NCBI GenBank assembly: GCA_900557435.1
Contig: USSH01000022.1
Span: 1 to 16,672, forward strand
Length of the DNA stretch: 16,672 bases
Direction: 5' to 3'
Source: an uncultured Coprococcus sp.
GTDB lineage: Bacteria; Bacillota; Clostridia; Lachnospirales; Lachnospiraceae
Of the stretch, positions 7,009 through 13,814 are shown in pieces. Numbering within the stretch: the first letter of the stretch is position 1; every line of letters begins with the position of its first letter. The position numbers and the translations under genes were made by a program. A model generated the notes under the pieces. It was not told where the DNA came from. It saw only the letters and a program-made list of their open reading frames with translations, and searched no databases.

Positions 7009-8444
7009 TACTGGTACTCCTCCTCTTTATCTCCTGCGATCATTCTTGAGAATGATATAAGTGTAAATGCTGCACATATGATAAATACTATGATACCGAT
7101 AACAGATGCCATCTTGTAGTCGTAGTATTCATTTGTAAGTCTGAACAACCATGTAACAAGAAGGTCAACTTCCTTCGCATGTGAATTGGCAAGTGCCTGA
7201 TTCTGTGTGACGAATACATCCTGTGTGAGCAGGTAGATTACGTTGAAGTTGTTGATATTCTTTACAAAGTCTGTTATAAGTGCCGGACCCTGGATGAACA
7301 GGATATATGGCATAGTGATCTTCCAGAACACCTGGAAATTTGTTGCTCCATCGATCTTTGCACTCTCGATCTGATCTGTAGGTATGTTCATCAGAACACC
7401 TGTTGCGATCAGCATCTGGTATGGAACACCGACCCAGATATTGATGAGAATGATCATTACCTTTGCCCAGTGAGGATCGGTCAGGAACGGTATATATGTA
7501 AGATGCTCACCGACAAGCCCTGCATGCTTAAGCAGGTCTGTGATACCGATATTCGAGCAGATGGTGTTCACAATACCGGAATCAGCGAAGAAGTTTCTAA
7601 CCAAAAGCAGTGTTACGAACTGTGGAACTGCTATTGATATGATAAAAAGTGTTCTCCACATCTTTGGCAGCTTGGTTGTCTTGGAATTGATCGCCTTGGC
7701 AAGAAGAATACCGCCTATAAATGTGGTAAATGTAGCCATGACTGCCCATACAAGTGTCCAGCCAAGAACCTTTCTGAATGAATATCCAAATGTAACTGTC
7801 ATGCTGTTTGAGAACAGGCTTGCAAAGTTCTTGAAGCCCACCCATGTAAACAGTGAGTTTGGTGGAAGGTGCTGCTGGTCATAATTGGTAAATGCCACCG
7901 CTATAAGAATAAGTATTGGCAGAATATTCATTATGACTACACCTATTGTAGGAAGTGTGAGAAGTGTTATGTGGAACTTCTCGTTGAAGAGTGCCTTCAT
8001 ATCTTCCTTGAATGTATTTATATGTTCTCCATTTTCCTTCATCTGCTGAAGCTTGTACACTGTCTTGATATTGTGAATGTAGAAAAGCACGAATATAAGA
8101 ATGATGAACAACGCAACCACCGAATTGAGAAGAATCTGGAAAGAATTGTCGTAATTATTAGTAGTTGTCTGCATGGTGAGTGGATCAAATACCTGCTCAA
8201 ACTTTACAGTTCCAAGAGTTCCGAACTTTGCAAGGTTTGGTGCCGCATAACCTACGCACATCAACACGAATGCGGCCTCAACGATGAGCATGATCAAGCC
8301 ATTGACTATCTGCTTTCTTGCGAAGTAGCCCGCACCCATGATAACCGCTGAGAGCTTAACCCATATATCACCTTTTGCAAAAGCAACACCAAAATTCTTG
8401 AAGTATCTTCCTATGGCTTTAAAGAATCCTGATATTTTCTTCAT
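7008..8444 (-). CDS. ganP: sugar ABC transporter permease, MalF/GanP type
   Basis: A 478-residue membrane subunit that pairs with the MalG-type permease. Two hydrophobic helices near the N-terminus (about 47-69 and 106-123) precede the usual core of six segments from about 160 onward, as in long MalF-like proteins of Firmicutes. The ATPase-contact loop is IESAKIDGATNFQVFWKITM (359-378). The WVGFKNFASLF stretch (201-211) is the common first periplasmic feature of these permeases. GAGGAG precedes the ATG at 8444. It lies 102 nt after the binding-protein gene, with a hairpin between, and overlaps the next permease by one base. No ATPase gene is present, so a shared MsmK/MsiK-type subunit encoded elsewhere is expected. 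Confidence 0.9.
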   Translation of the reverse strand: MKKISGFFKAIGRYFKNFGVAFAKGDIWVKLSAVIMGAGYFARKQIVNGLIMLIVEAAFVLMCVGYAAPNLAKFGTLGTVKFEQVFDPLTMQTTTNNYDNSFQILLNSVVALFIILIFVLFYIHNIKTVYKLQQMKENGEHINTFKEDMKALFNEKFHITLLTLPTIGVVIMNILPILILIAVAFTNYDQQHLPPNSLFTWVGFKNFASLFSNSMTVTFGYSFRKVLGWTLVWAVMATFTTFIGGILLAKAINSKTTKLPKMWRTLFIISIAVPQFVTLLLVRNFFADSGIVNTICSNIGITDLLKHAGLVGEHLTYIPFLTDPHWAKVMIILINIWVGVPYQMLIATGVLMNIPTDQIESAKIDGATNFQVFWKITMPYILFIQGPALITDFVKNINNFNVIYLLTQDVFVTQNQALANSHAKEVDLLVTWLFRLTNEYYDYKMASVIGIIVFIICAAFTLISFSRMIAGDKEEEYQ

Positions 8445-8466
8445 GAAAAAGCTCCTCTCTTTTTAA

Positions 8467-8502
8467 AATGCCCCATATGCCACGAACGACATATGAGGCA
8501 TT
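8467..8502 (-). terminator. attenuator hairpin between binding protein and permease genes
   Basis: AATGCC-C-CATATG (8467-8479) pairs with CATATG-A-GGCATT (8490-8502), a 13-bp stem with one mismatch and a 10-nt loop. On the minus strand it is followed by TTTTAAAAAG, a short U tract. Such partial terminators after the binding-protein gene are common in sugar ABC operons and would give more binding protein than permease. Confidence 0.65.
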
Positions 8503-8546
8503 CTCATTATAACTTATATATTATTCAAAGTACTTCTTAATTAAGA

Positions 8547-9857
8547 TTACTCCTGTGATACAGGTGCATCAATTCCTTCTACAGCGTTGTCGAGAAGCTT
8601 CTGAAGATCTGTTCCGTCCGGATTGCCCTGAGCAAGGATTGAACCAAGTGTCTCAGCTGGTGTCCAGTAGTTACCGCCTACGCGCTGTGGTGTTGCATAT
8701 GCTGCCTGAGCTGCAAGAGCTGATATAGCTGGATTAGCCTTAACTTCCTCTGACTCTGAAGCGTTGATGTTTGAAGGGCCAAGACCTCTCTGCTTAAATC
8801 TTGTAATCTGTGTATCCTCTGATGTAAGGTACTCTGCGAGGAGCATTGACCAGCCTACATTCTTTGAATGTGGGTTTACACCGATAAGCTTGCAGCCTGA
8901 GAATGAAGCCATCTGAACCTGCTTGCCTGCAACTGTGTATGTAGGAAGCTTAGCTGCTGCGTAGTTCTCGCCCCATGCTGCCTCAGCGTCTGCCGCTCTC
9001 CATGTTCCGTTAACTGCTGCACAGATTGTACCCTCAGCGATTGCTGTTGCCTGTGTAGGGTCATCCATATCTACAAATACACCAGTCTTGAAGAGATCAA
9101 GGATTGCCTGAGCTACGTCTGTACCGCCTGCCTGATTCCAGTTACATGTATTTGTAAGTCCGTCATCGTTAAGTGTAAGGTCAAGGCCTGCACCCTGGAA
9201 GAATGAGTATACATACCAAGCATCTGATACGTTCATAGCAATCTTCTTGTTTACCTTCTTTGCTGCCTCGATCATAGCATCCAGTGACTGAACATCATCC
9301 TCTGTGAATACTGATGAATCATAGAACATGAAGTATCCGTTGTCTGCTGTCATTGGATATGCATATAATGTTCCATCAACAGAAGCTGCCTCTATAGAAG
9401 CTGCCACATTCTCTTTTGCAACATCAAAAGTATATGTAGCCTGTACTGGCTGAAGTGCTCCAGCCTTAACCAGCTCATTGATCTGATCATCAGCAAATGC
9501 GAATACATCAGGAGCAGCCTCAACGTCTACCAGGATATCATCCTTTGCCTTTGACTCTGACTCAGCTCCGAGTGTAATGTTGAAGTCAACGTCTGAATAC
9601 TTTTTCTTGAATTCTTCAATAACCTGTGTTGTAAGGTCCTGATCTTCCTCAGAAGCCCATACTGAAAGATCTACAGTTCCTGTTGTTGCAGCAATTAAGT
9701 TTTGAATAGCATCATCTGATGCAGCTGCAGCCTGTGTTGAGCTGTCACCAGCAGCTGCTGTTGTTCCTTCGTCCTTTGAATCTGCGTTGCCGCATCCTGC
9801 AAGGCATCCTGCCATCATCGCAGCAACAAGTGTTAATGATAAAACTTTCTTTCTCAT
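8547..9857 (-). CDS. ganO: lipoprotein sugar-binding protein of the ABC transporter, GanO/CycB type
   Basis: A 436-residue extracellular solute-binding protein, family 1. The N-terminus is a lipoprotein signal: basic MRKK, a hydrophobic stretch and the lipobox LAGC with the modified Cys at residue 22 (an MAGC at 15-18 is an alternative). A Ser/Ala/Thr-rich linker (about 23-48) follows, then a mature domain starting TVDLSVWASEEDQ (61-73). AAPDVFAFADDQINELV (113-129), AYPMTADNGYFMFYDSSVF (171-189), and NGTWRAADAEAAWGENYAAA (283-302) match maltose/galacto-oligosaccharide binding proteins. AGGAGG precedes the ATG. It is the first gene of the transporter operon and lies behind a strong promoter with a LacI operator. 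It would be anchored to the membrane on the outer face and deliver oligosaccharides to the two permeases. Galactan specificity is inferred from the locus. Confidence 0.9.
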   Translation of the reverse strand: MRKKVLSLTLVAAMMAGCLAGCGNADSKDEGTTAAAGDSSTQAAAASDDAIQNLIAATTGTVDLSVWASEEDQDLTTQVIEEFKKKYSDVDFNITLGAESESKAKDDILVDVEAAPDVFAFADDQINELVKAGALQPVQATYTFDVAKENVAASIEAASVDGTLYAYPMTADNGYFMFYDSSVFTEDDVQSLDAMIEAAKKVNKKIAMNVSDAWYVYSFFQGAGLDLTLNDDGLTNTCNWNQAGGTDVAQAILDLFKTGVFVDMDDPTQATAIAEGTICAAVNGTWRAADAEAAWGENYAAAKLPTYTVAGKQVQMASFSGCKLIGVNPHSKNVGWSMLLAEYLTSEDTQITRFKQRGLGPSNINASESEEVKANPAISALAAQAAYATPQRVGGNYWTPAETLGSILAQGNPDGTDLQKLLDNAVEGIDAPVSQE

Positions 9858-9914
9858 TCTTATGTCCTCCTCTTAAATAAATAATAAGAAAATTAGTTGC
9901 TCTTTTCGTTTTCC

Positions 9915-9932
9915 GTGCGCAATCGGTTGTTC
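9915..9932. promoter_or_regulatory. LacI-type operator O1 at the transporter promoter
   Basis: TGCGCAATCGGTTGTTC (9916-9932) matches, over 17 bp, the site in front of the lacI-type gene at 11571-11587 except at three positions and has the central CG of LacI-family operators. It begins about 5 nt downstream of the predicted start of the binding-protein transcript, where a bound repressor blocks initiation or early elongation. Confidence 0.75.
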
Positions 9933-9943
9933 TTTGTAATTAC

Positions 9944-9972
9944 ATATTATCAGTTATGCTTATTGTTGTCAA
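9944..9972 (-). promoter_or_regulatory. promoter of the transporter operon
   Basis: Minus-strand TTGACA (9967-9972), exactly 17 bp, then TAATAT (9944-9949): a near-consensus sigma-A promoter. The start would be near 9937, giving a leader of about 80 nt to the binding-protein gene. Operator O1 lies just downstream, so control should be mainly by repression. Confidence 0.8.
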
Positions 9973-10031
9973 CTACTAATTGAAATAACTTTGAAAATAA
10001 AAAAATATACATTTTGCACAACCCATTTTTA

Positions 10032-10046
10032 TTAGAAACGTTTCCA
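10032..10046. promoter_or_regulatory. cre-like catabolite control site
   Basis: TAGAAACGTTTCCA (10033-10046) matches the cre consensus TGNAANCGNWNNCA at all but the second defined position, and its core GAAACGTTTC is a perfect 10-bp palindrome. It lies about 60 bp upstream of the -35 box of the transporter promoter. CcpA binding would link the operon to carbon status, but another LacI-family protein could use the same site. Confidence 0.55.
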
Positions 10047-10060
10047 CATCCGTCATATTT

Positions 10061-10077
10061 TGCGCACCCGATTGCAC
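10061..10077. promoter_or_regulatory. LacI-type operator O2, upstream copy
   Basis: TGCGCACCCGATTGCAC matches the lacI-gene operator at 14 of 17 positions, in the same orientation. It lies about 145 bp upstream of O1. Two operators at that distance could be bridged by a tetrameric repressor or DNA loop. A weak alternative -10 (TATAAT on the minus strand, 10137-10142) lies further upstream. Confidence 0.65.
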
Positions 10078-10333
10078 ACAGTACAACATATGGTTGTTTT
10101 TGCGAATAATACCATACCAATATGTGCATAATACACATTATAAAGCACCGTGGCACAGCAATTTACAATCCATATTATGGCATACAGGCTGCTTTGTATA
10201 TATTTTGCTGTCTCCTGCCGGCATAATATAGGTTGATACATAGTGTGTATTACTACACCGCGTTGCAATTTTGCGCAACTTCATTCTTTGTGTAAGCATT
10301 TTCTACAACATCAGTTCAATTTGTTTGTATATC

Positions 10334-10380
10334 AAAAAAGTCTCCCGGATGGATATATCCTCCGTCCGGGAGACTCTTTT
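10334..10380. terminator. strong bidirectional terminator after the lacI-type gene
   Basis: AGTCTCCCGGA (10339-10349) pairs perfectly with TCCGGGAGACT (10365-10375). On the minus strand T6 follows directly. It ends the repressor transcript about 60 nt past the stop codon and isolates it from the transporter promoter. On the plus strand TCTTTT follows, so it can also stop opposite transcription. Confidence 0.9.
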
Positions 10381-10410
10381 ATTTCATATTATATCATTTT
10401 ACTTTGCTTT

Positions 10411-10449
10411 ATTTCGTTGATTCATTTCGTTAATTCATTTCGTTGATTC
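10411..10449. repeat. three tandem 13-bp repeats over the end of the lacI-type gene
   Basis: ATTTCGTTGATTC occurs at 10411-10423 and 10437-10449, with ATTTCGTTAATTC between at 10424-10436. The third copy encodes the last codons and most of the stop of the repressor gene. The unit is not a multiple of three, so a change in copy number would move the stop codon. Confidence 0.85.
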
Positions 10450-11526
10450 CTTGAGACGAAGCTCATAACCCAGATGCGTCTTCTTTTTAACTTCATTTCC
10501 TTCTATATGATCAACCAACAATTTGCAGGCAACCATACCCAATTCTCTCGGATCAAATTGCAGCGATGTTATAGCCGGCTGATAATTATTCAGAAGTGAA
10601 CTGTTATAGAACGAAGCAACTCTTACATCATCAGGCACCACTATATTCTTCTTATCCAATATATTGAGTACATTTTGACAGATTCCATCATCCATACACA
10701 GGATACACTCGGCGCCCTGCTTCATCACCTCTTCCACTGCATGCTCACAAAGTACAGAATTATCTATATCAAAGAATACAAGTCCATTGTCAACCGGGAT
10801 CTCCATATCCTCCATCGCATCGAGATATCCTCTATACCTATTAAGTGTTACCACATGGTTTTTATTTCCACCCATAAGGGCAAGCTTTGTCATACCTTTA
10901 GCAAGCAGAATCGATGTGAGTTCCCGACATGCGCTTCGGTGATCATGATCTATCTGGATCACATTATCATCATCCATACTTCCCACTACCACAAAAGGTA
11001 CATTCTTCTCCTTTAGGTATTCCGCAGGTGCATCGTTCACAAGAGTTCGTCCAAGAACGATTCCATCTACCTTATGATTCTCAACAATCCGTTCAAGCTG
11101 ACTCATGTCATCCGGGGACACAGTACACACAAGAACATCATAGTCAACAGGTGCTGCCATCTCAAGAAGTCCCATTAAACATTTTTGAAAGAATGGAAGG
11201 TCTACAACACTATAGTCGCTCGGCATAACCCATCCTATATTATATGACTTAGACTGGGCCAGTCCCTTTGCGATGACACTCGGTTTATAATTATGTTCTT
11301 CTATATATTCCATAACCCTTCTGCGGGTCTCAACTCCAATTCTTCCTTTTCCCGAAATTGCTCTGGACACAGTTGTCTTGGATATATTCAAAGCTTCTGC
11401 GACATCCGCTATGGTCATCTTCCCTTGTCCAGTGCCCTGTCCTGTGCCTTCTCCCACTGTATTTTCCTTTTCCTTTTTCTTGTCCGTATTCTTGTCCGTA
11501 TTCTGTTCCGGCCCCATCTTCTCCAT
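10435..11526 (-). CDS. ganR: LacI-family transcription repressor of the galactan locus (GanR-like)
   Basis: A 363-residue DNA-binding repressor. The helix-turn-helix is MTIADVAEALNISKTTVSRA (37-56) with the hinge-helix region about 75-92. The sugar-binding core runs from about 95 to 345: GIVLGR (155-160), VVVGSMDDDNVIQIDHD (179-195), LALMGG (215-220), and VASFYNSSLL (303-312). The first 36 residues are an unusual low-complexity, charged tail, NTDKNTDKKKEKE then GTGQGTGQG, encoded by 12-bp tandem repeats. GAGGAG at 5-6 nt from the ATG at 11526 supports this start; the ATG at residue 37 is the usual family start and has a poorer site. Its promoter holds operator O3, so it probably represses itself and, through O1 and O2, the transporter. 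The effector would be a galactan-derived sugar. The gene name is by analogy only. Confidence 0.85.
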   Translation of the reverse strand: MEKMGPEQNTDKNTDKKKEKENTVGEGTGQGTGQGKMTIADVAEALNISKTTVSRAISGKGRIGVETRRRVMEYIEEHNYKPSVIAKGLAQSKSYNIGWVMPSDYSVVDLPFFQKCLMGLLEMAAPVDYDVLVCTVSPDDMSQLERIVENHKVDGIVLGRTLVNDAPAEYLKEKNVPFVVVGSMDDDNVIQIDHDHRSACRELTSILLAKGMTKLALMGGNKNHVVTLNRYRGYLDAMEDMEIPVDNGLVFFDIDNSVLCEHAVEEVMKQGAECILCMDDGICQNVLNILDKKNIVVPDDVRVASFYNSSLLNNYQPAITSLQFDPRELGMVACKLLVDHIEGNEVKKKTHLGYELRLKESTK

Positions 11527-11570
11527 ATAATTCTCCTCAATACTTCTAGTAATATGCAATTCCGAACCAA

Positions 11571-11587
11571 TGCGCAAACGGTTGCAC
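11571..11587. promoter_or_regulatory. LacI-type operator O3 in the repressor gene promoter
   Basis: TGCGCAAACGGTTGCAC is the best copy of the motif, with inverted halves TGCGCAA/TTGCAC around a CG. It lies on the expected transcription start of the lacI-type gene, about 45 bp upstream of its start codon. This placement supports autoregulation. Confidence 0.8.
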
Positions 11588-11623
11588 TATAATATATCAT
11601 ATCTTATTTTCAACTTTAGTCAA
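11586..11623 (-). promoter_or_regulatory. promoter of the lacI-type gene
   Basis: Two overlapping choices are visible on the minus strand: TTGACT (11618-11623), 16 bp, TATGAT (11596-11601), or TTGAAA (11608-11613), 16 bp, TATAGT (11586-11591). Either puts the start at or beside operator O3. No terminator is visible between the upstream XRE gene and this promoter, so readthrough is possible. Confidence 0.55.
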
Positions 11624-11654
11624 GGGAATTCTGCCTGCTGAGGATATATGTGAT

Positions 11655-12260
11655 TTAGTGCTTATATTTACCCTTTTCATCAATCCACATATCCCTGAGC
11701 GCCTGCTGAAGATATAAAAAGTCAGCACACGGCACATCCTGTCTGAGTCTGTTTTCTTTCCTGCACACGTCATAAAGTCTTATACCAAGCGAAGCAACAT
11801 CCCGCCTATCTTCAACAGGCATACTCGCATACAACATGTCAAATTCGACAAGAGCCTTCACATCTCCATCCCATCCCGACACAAGCCAGGCAAGTTCTCT
11901 TATCTTATCATCATCCAATGCACATATACTCTCTTTAAGCTTTACAAGATCACCTACTCCAACATTCTTCTTGAATGACTGCCAATGAAACAATGCTGCT
12001 TCCGATACCCCCAGTGCATAGGCTATAGCAGGAATATGTCTTGCAGTAGGCATTCGTTCCTCGCTTTCCCATTTGTAATACAGACCTGTCGTTATCTGTA
12101 ATTCCTCAGGAAGTACCCTGTTAATCTCCGACACGACATATTTTACAGTAAACTTCGACGACCGGCTGTTTCGTCGTATGTCCTTCATGTTACAGCCTAT
12201 AGTATCTGCTATTTCTCCAGTCATGCCGACGGTTTTGTTTATTCTCCCATTTTTCCTCAT
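11655..12260 (-). CDS. XRE-family helix-turn-helix protein, 201 residues
   Basis: Probable DNA-binding regulator. A Cro/C1-type helix-turn-helix covers about residues 36-95, with TGLYYKWESEERMPTARHIP (58-77) and ALGVSEAALF (82-91) as the recognition and closing helices; it is divergent in the first helix. The C-terminal half (about 100-201) is mostly helical with no membrane segment and is not recognised. GAGGGTGAG precedes the ATG at 12260. It is divergent from the 276-aa gene; the shared 267-bp spacer contains three 11-bp direct repeats. It may regulate that gene, itself, or both. It lies upstream of the lacI-type gene on the same strand without a visible terminator. Target genes are not shown by the sequence. 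Confidence 0.75.
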   Translation of the reverse strand: MRKNGRINKTVGMTGEIADTIGCNMKDIRRNSRSSKFTVKYVVSEINRVLPEELQITTGLYYKWESEERMPTARHIPAIAYALGVSEAALFHWQSFKKNVGVGDLVKLKESICALDDDKIRELAWLVSGWDGDVKALVEFDMLYASMPVEDRRDVASLGIRLYDVCRKENRLRQDVPCADFLYLQQALRDMWIDEKGKYKH

Positions 12261-12353
12261 ATTCTCACCCTCATCATTCTTAAACTTTTTCTTCTTGTCT
12301 CTTTCTCTAGATTTTAACCCCTCTCTATACAGAAATGGCTGAAAATCTGTATT

Positions 12354-12386
12354 TTTACCGTTTCTTTACCGTTTCTTTACCATTTT
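12354..12386. repeat. three helically phased 11-bp direct repeats upstream of a promoter
   Basis: TTTACCGTTTC occurs at 12354-12364 and 12365-12375, and TTTACCATTTT at 12376-12386. The array ends at the -35 position of the promoter at 12408-12413. The core ACCGTTT resembles the LytTR-type binding motif (T/A, A/C, C/A, GTT), and copies 1 and 3 are 22 bp apart, the usual spacing of paired LytTR sites. The divergent XRE protein is another possible binder. Confidence 0.7.
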
Positions 12387-12404
12387 TCACCCCTATTAGA
12401 CATT

Positions 12405-12413
12405 TGGTATAAT
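12405..12413 (+). promoter_or_regulatory. extended -10 promoter of the 276-aa gene
   Basis: TGGTATAAT is a perfect extended -10. At 17 bp upstream is only TTTCAC (12385-12390), a poor -35 that overlaps the last direct repeat, as in activator-dependent promoters. The leader is about 108 nt, AT-rich, and ends with an AAGGAG site (12513-12520 region). Confidence 0.6.
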
Positions 12414-12527
12414 TTTGTGTCATTAAATATCCTACCACTTATCAAATTAAAGTGCTACTATTTTATAACAAACAGTTTTATGTAGTATCAAGATCACACT
12501 TTAACAGCTTTATTAAGGAGACCCAAA

Positions 12528-13358
12528 ATGACCGATCCATTATTATGTCCTCGTATCCCACTAAACATCTACGACTTCACCGACTACAGTTGTCTGAATG
12601 ATACAATAACAGGAGCCAATGAAAAGCTTGCCATACTGGATGAATACCTGATCCGTATTAATAAGGCAACACGTTTTAAACCAGCTACCTTTGAATTCAT
12701 AAAACATTTCGATATGGACCAGGCAACTGATATCATGTTGAATTACTATCATACTGACAGCTTCTTCAGACGTATGACGCAAGGTTTTTTCATGCCCGGC
12801 AGCTTAAAATGCATTTCCCTACCGGACGCGTATTTTTTACTCATCGAATTAAAGTGTTATATAAATGAGAGGCAGGCAGCGATCATAAAAAGCTGTTGTA
12901 CCAATACCTTCATGATGATTGAACAATACCAAAATCATTTCTCATTCAACCCTCCAACTATACACAGAATAGAAATGAATCTTAACAATCAGCAACTAAC
13001 GCGTCCGGATTTTTTCGTACCTGAGACCATTTTATTTACGGATGAGGACTCTGTTTTCACAGTGAACGATGCCATCCAATATACGAACTACCTTATAAAA
13101 GATATTCAAAATCTTGGAGAAAACCAGACCGATCTTGATATCTGCTCATTCTTTGAGAATTTCAGAAATCTTCTGTTCAACAACCAAAACGACGTCTTCT
13201 CCCCCGATATTGTAGAAAAAGCATGCAAATATGCGCTCGAAGCATCATCGTCACAGCATCAAGCACCTTTTTCACCCCCCGTTCGCCATTGCAGATACGC
13301 ATCGTTTGTAGAGACGCTCGCCTACATACACAAAAATAACCTATCGCATATGCGATAG
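12528..13358 (+). CDS. hypothetical protein, 276 residues, no recognised family
   Basis: I do not recognise this protein. It has a clear AAGGAG site before its ATG and a continuous frame of 276 codons. The product is rich in Asn, Phe, Ile and Tyr, has no signal peptide and no obvious membrane segment. The N-terminal half is predicted mostly helical, for example LAILDEYLIRINKA (34-47) and ATDIMLNYYHTDSFFRRM (66-83). Six or so Cys are scattered without zinc-type spacing. Its base composition is more AT-rich than its neighbours, which may mean transfer. The last seven codons (NNLSHMR) and the stop lie inside a perfect 30-bp palindrome. It is divergent from an XRE gene and driven by a repeat-bearing promoter. 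Confidence 0.65.
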   Translation: MTDPLLCPRIPLNIYDFTDYSCLNDTITGANEKLAILDEYLIRINKATRFKPATFEFIKHFDMDQATDIMLNYYHTDSFFRRMTQGFFMPGSLKCISLPDAYFLLIELKCYINERQAAIIKSCCTNTFMMIEQYQNHFSFNPPTIHRIEMNLNNQQLTRPDFFVPETILFTDEDSVFTVNDAIQYTNYLIKDIQNLGENQTDLDICSFFENFRNLLFNNQNDVFSPDIVEKACKYALEASSSQHQAPFSPPVRHCRYASFVETLAYIHKNNLSHMR

Positions 13359-13364
13359 GTTATT
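13335..13364. repeat. perfect 30-bp palindrome that contains a stop codon
   Basis: AATAACCTATCGCAT (13335-13349) is followed without a spacer by its exact reverse complement (13350-13364). It encodes the last residues and TAG of the 276-aa gene. On the plus strand no T run follows (AAGAAGGGG), but on the minus strand TTTTTG follows directly, so it would work as an intrinsic terminator for leftward transcription arriving from the right. As DNA it could be a site for a dimeric protein. Confidence 0.8.
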
Positions 13365-13369
13365 AAGAA

Positions 13370-13415
13370 GGGGGGAGTGGAGGATTCCTATATTTTGGGG
13401 TTTGGGGTTATGGGG
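13370..13415 (+). other. G-quadruplex-like tract after the 276-aa gene
   Basis: G6 at 13370-13375, then G4 at 13397-13400, 13404-13407 and 13412-13415. The last three runs have loops of only 3 and 4 nt; the first loop is 21 nt. This could fold as a four-layer G-quadruplex in DNA or in the 3' end of the plus-strand mRNA. Such runs are rare in an AT-rich spacer. Confidence 0.55.
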
Positions 13416-13750
13416 TTACATTACATCGTATAAAGGGATTTCTACGAATTTCGTGCTAAGGGAACCCTCCGTATATCAAAATTTATGTGATTGTCATTAT
13501 TATATAACCTGAAGATCTGAACTCTTGTGTTCATCTCCTTGTTATGCCCATATACTATCAAAACACTTCTCAATTGTAAATACGGAATATTTTATAAAAC
13601 TAAAGAGTTTTTTTGTTATAATTTATCAACGGTTGCGCATTTCAATAGCATTTTGATTTTTTTTGATTGATAAATGATTGTTTTTTTCTTGGATGATTAC
13701 CACGTTGTACAATTTGCTCATCAAATTTCTGTTTTTCCTTGTATTTATAG

Positions 13751-13779
13751 TTAAAAAATTTTATTCTCAATACTATAAT
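13751..13779 (+). promoter_or_regulatory. promoter candidate of the ylmH-like gene
   Basis: TTAAAA (13751-13756), 17 bp, then a perfect TATAAT (13774-13779). The start near 13786 leaves a leader of about 29 nt with CAGGAG 8 nt before the ATG. A second TATAAT at 13617-13622 could give a longer transcript. Confidence 0.5.
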
Positions 13780-13814
13780 ATATTTGCAAATTATTCTACG
13801 CAGGAGAATTTATT

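Larger units (their letters stand above)
9858..10333. other. long regulatory gap upstream of the transporter operon
   Basis: About 475 bp without a gene. It holds the promoter, O1, O2 and the cre-like site listed separately. It also contains GTTGC-N8-GCAAC (10262-10279), whose halves resemble the operator but with wrong spacing, and a minus-strand TATAAT at 10137-10142 with no good -35. Short frames here lack ribosome sites and are not believed. Confidence 0.6.
13359..13814. other. 456-bp AT-rich noncoding gap
   Basis: No believable gene. It starts with a G-rich tract (13370-13415). Further on it has a weak AT hairpin AAAACT-aaag-AGTTTT with a T run (13596-13614 region), a TATAAT (13617-13622) followed by an operator-like CAACGGTTGCGCA (13628-13640), several long T runs (13660-13690), and a promoter next to the YlmH-like gene. 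The composition differs from that of flanking genes. Confidence 0.55.

Noticed and set aside
9950..10268. Two short minus-strand frames of about 70 codons in the regulatory gap
   Set aside because: They cover the promoter, cre-like site and operator, lack ribosome sites and have biased composition.
10262..10279. GTTGC-N8-GCAAC as a fourth operator in the transporter gap
   Set aside because: Half-site spacing differs by two bases from the other three sites and the central CG is missing; kept only as a note.
12354..12386. CRISPR-like array
   Set aside because: Three directly adjacent 11-bp units without spacers; this is a promoter-proximal direct repeat.
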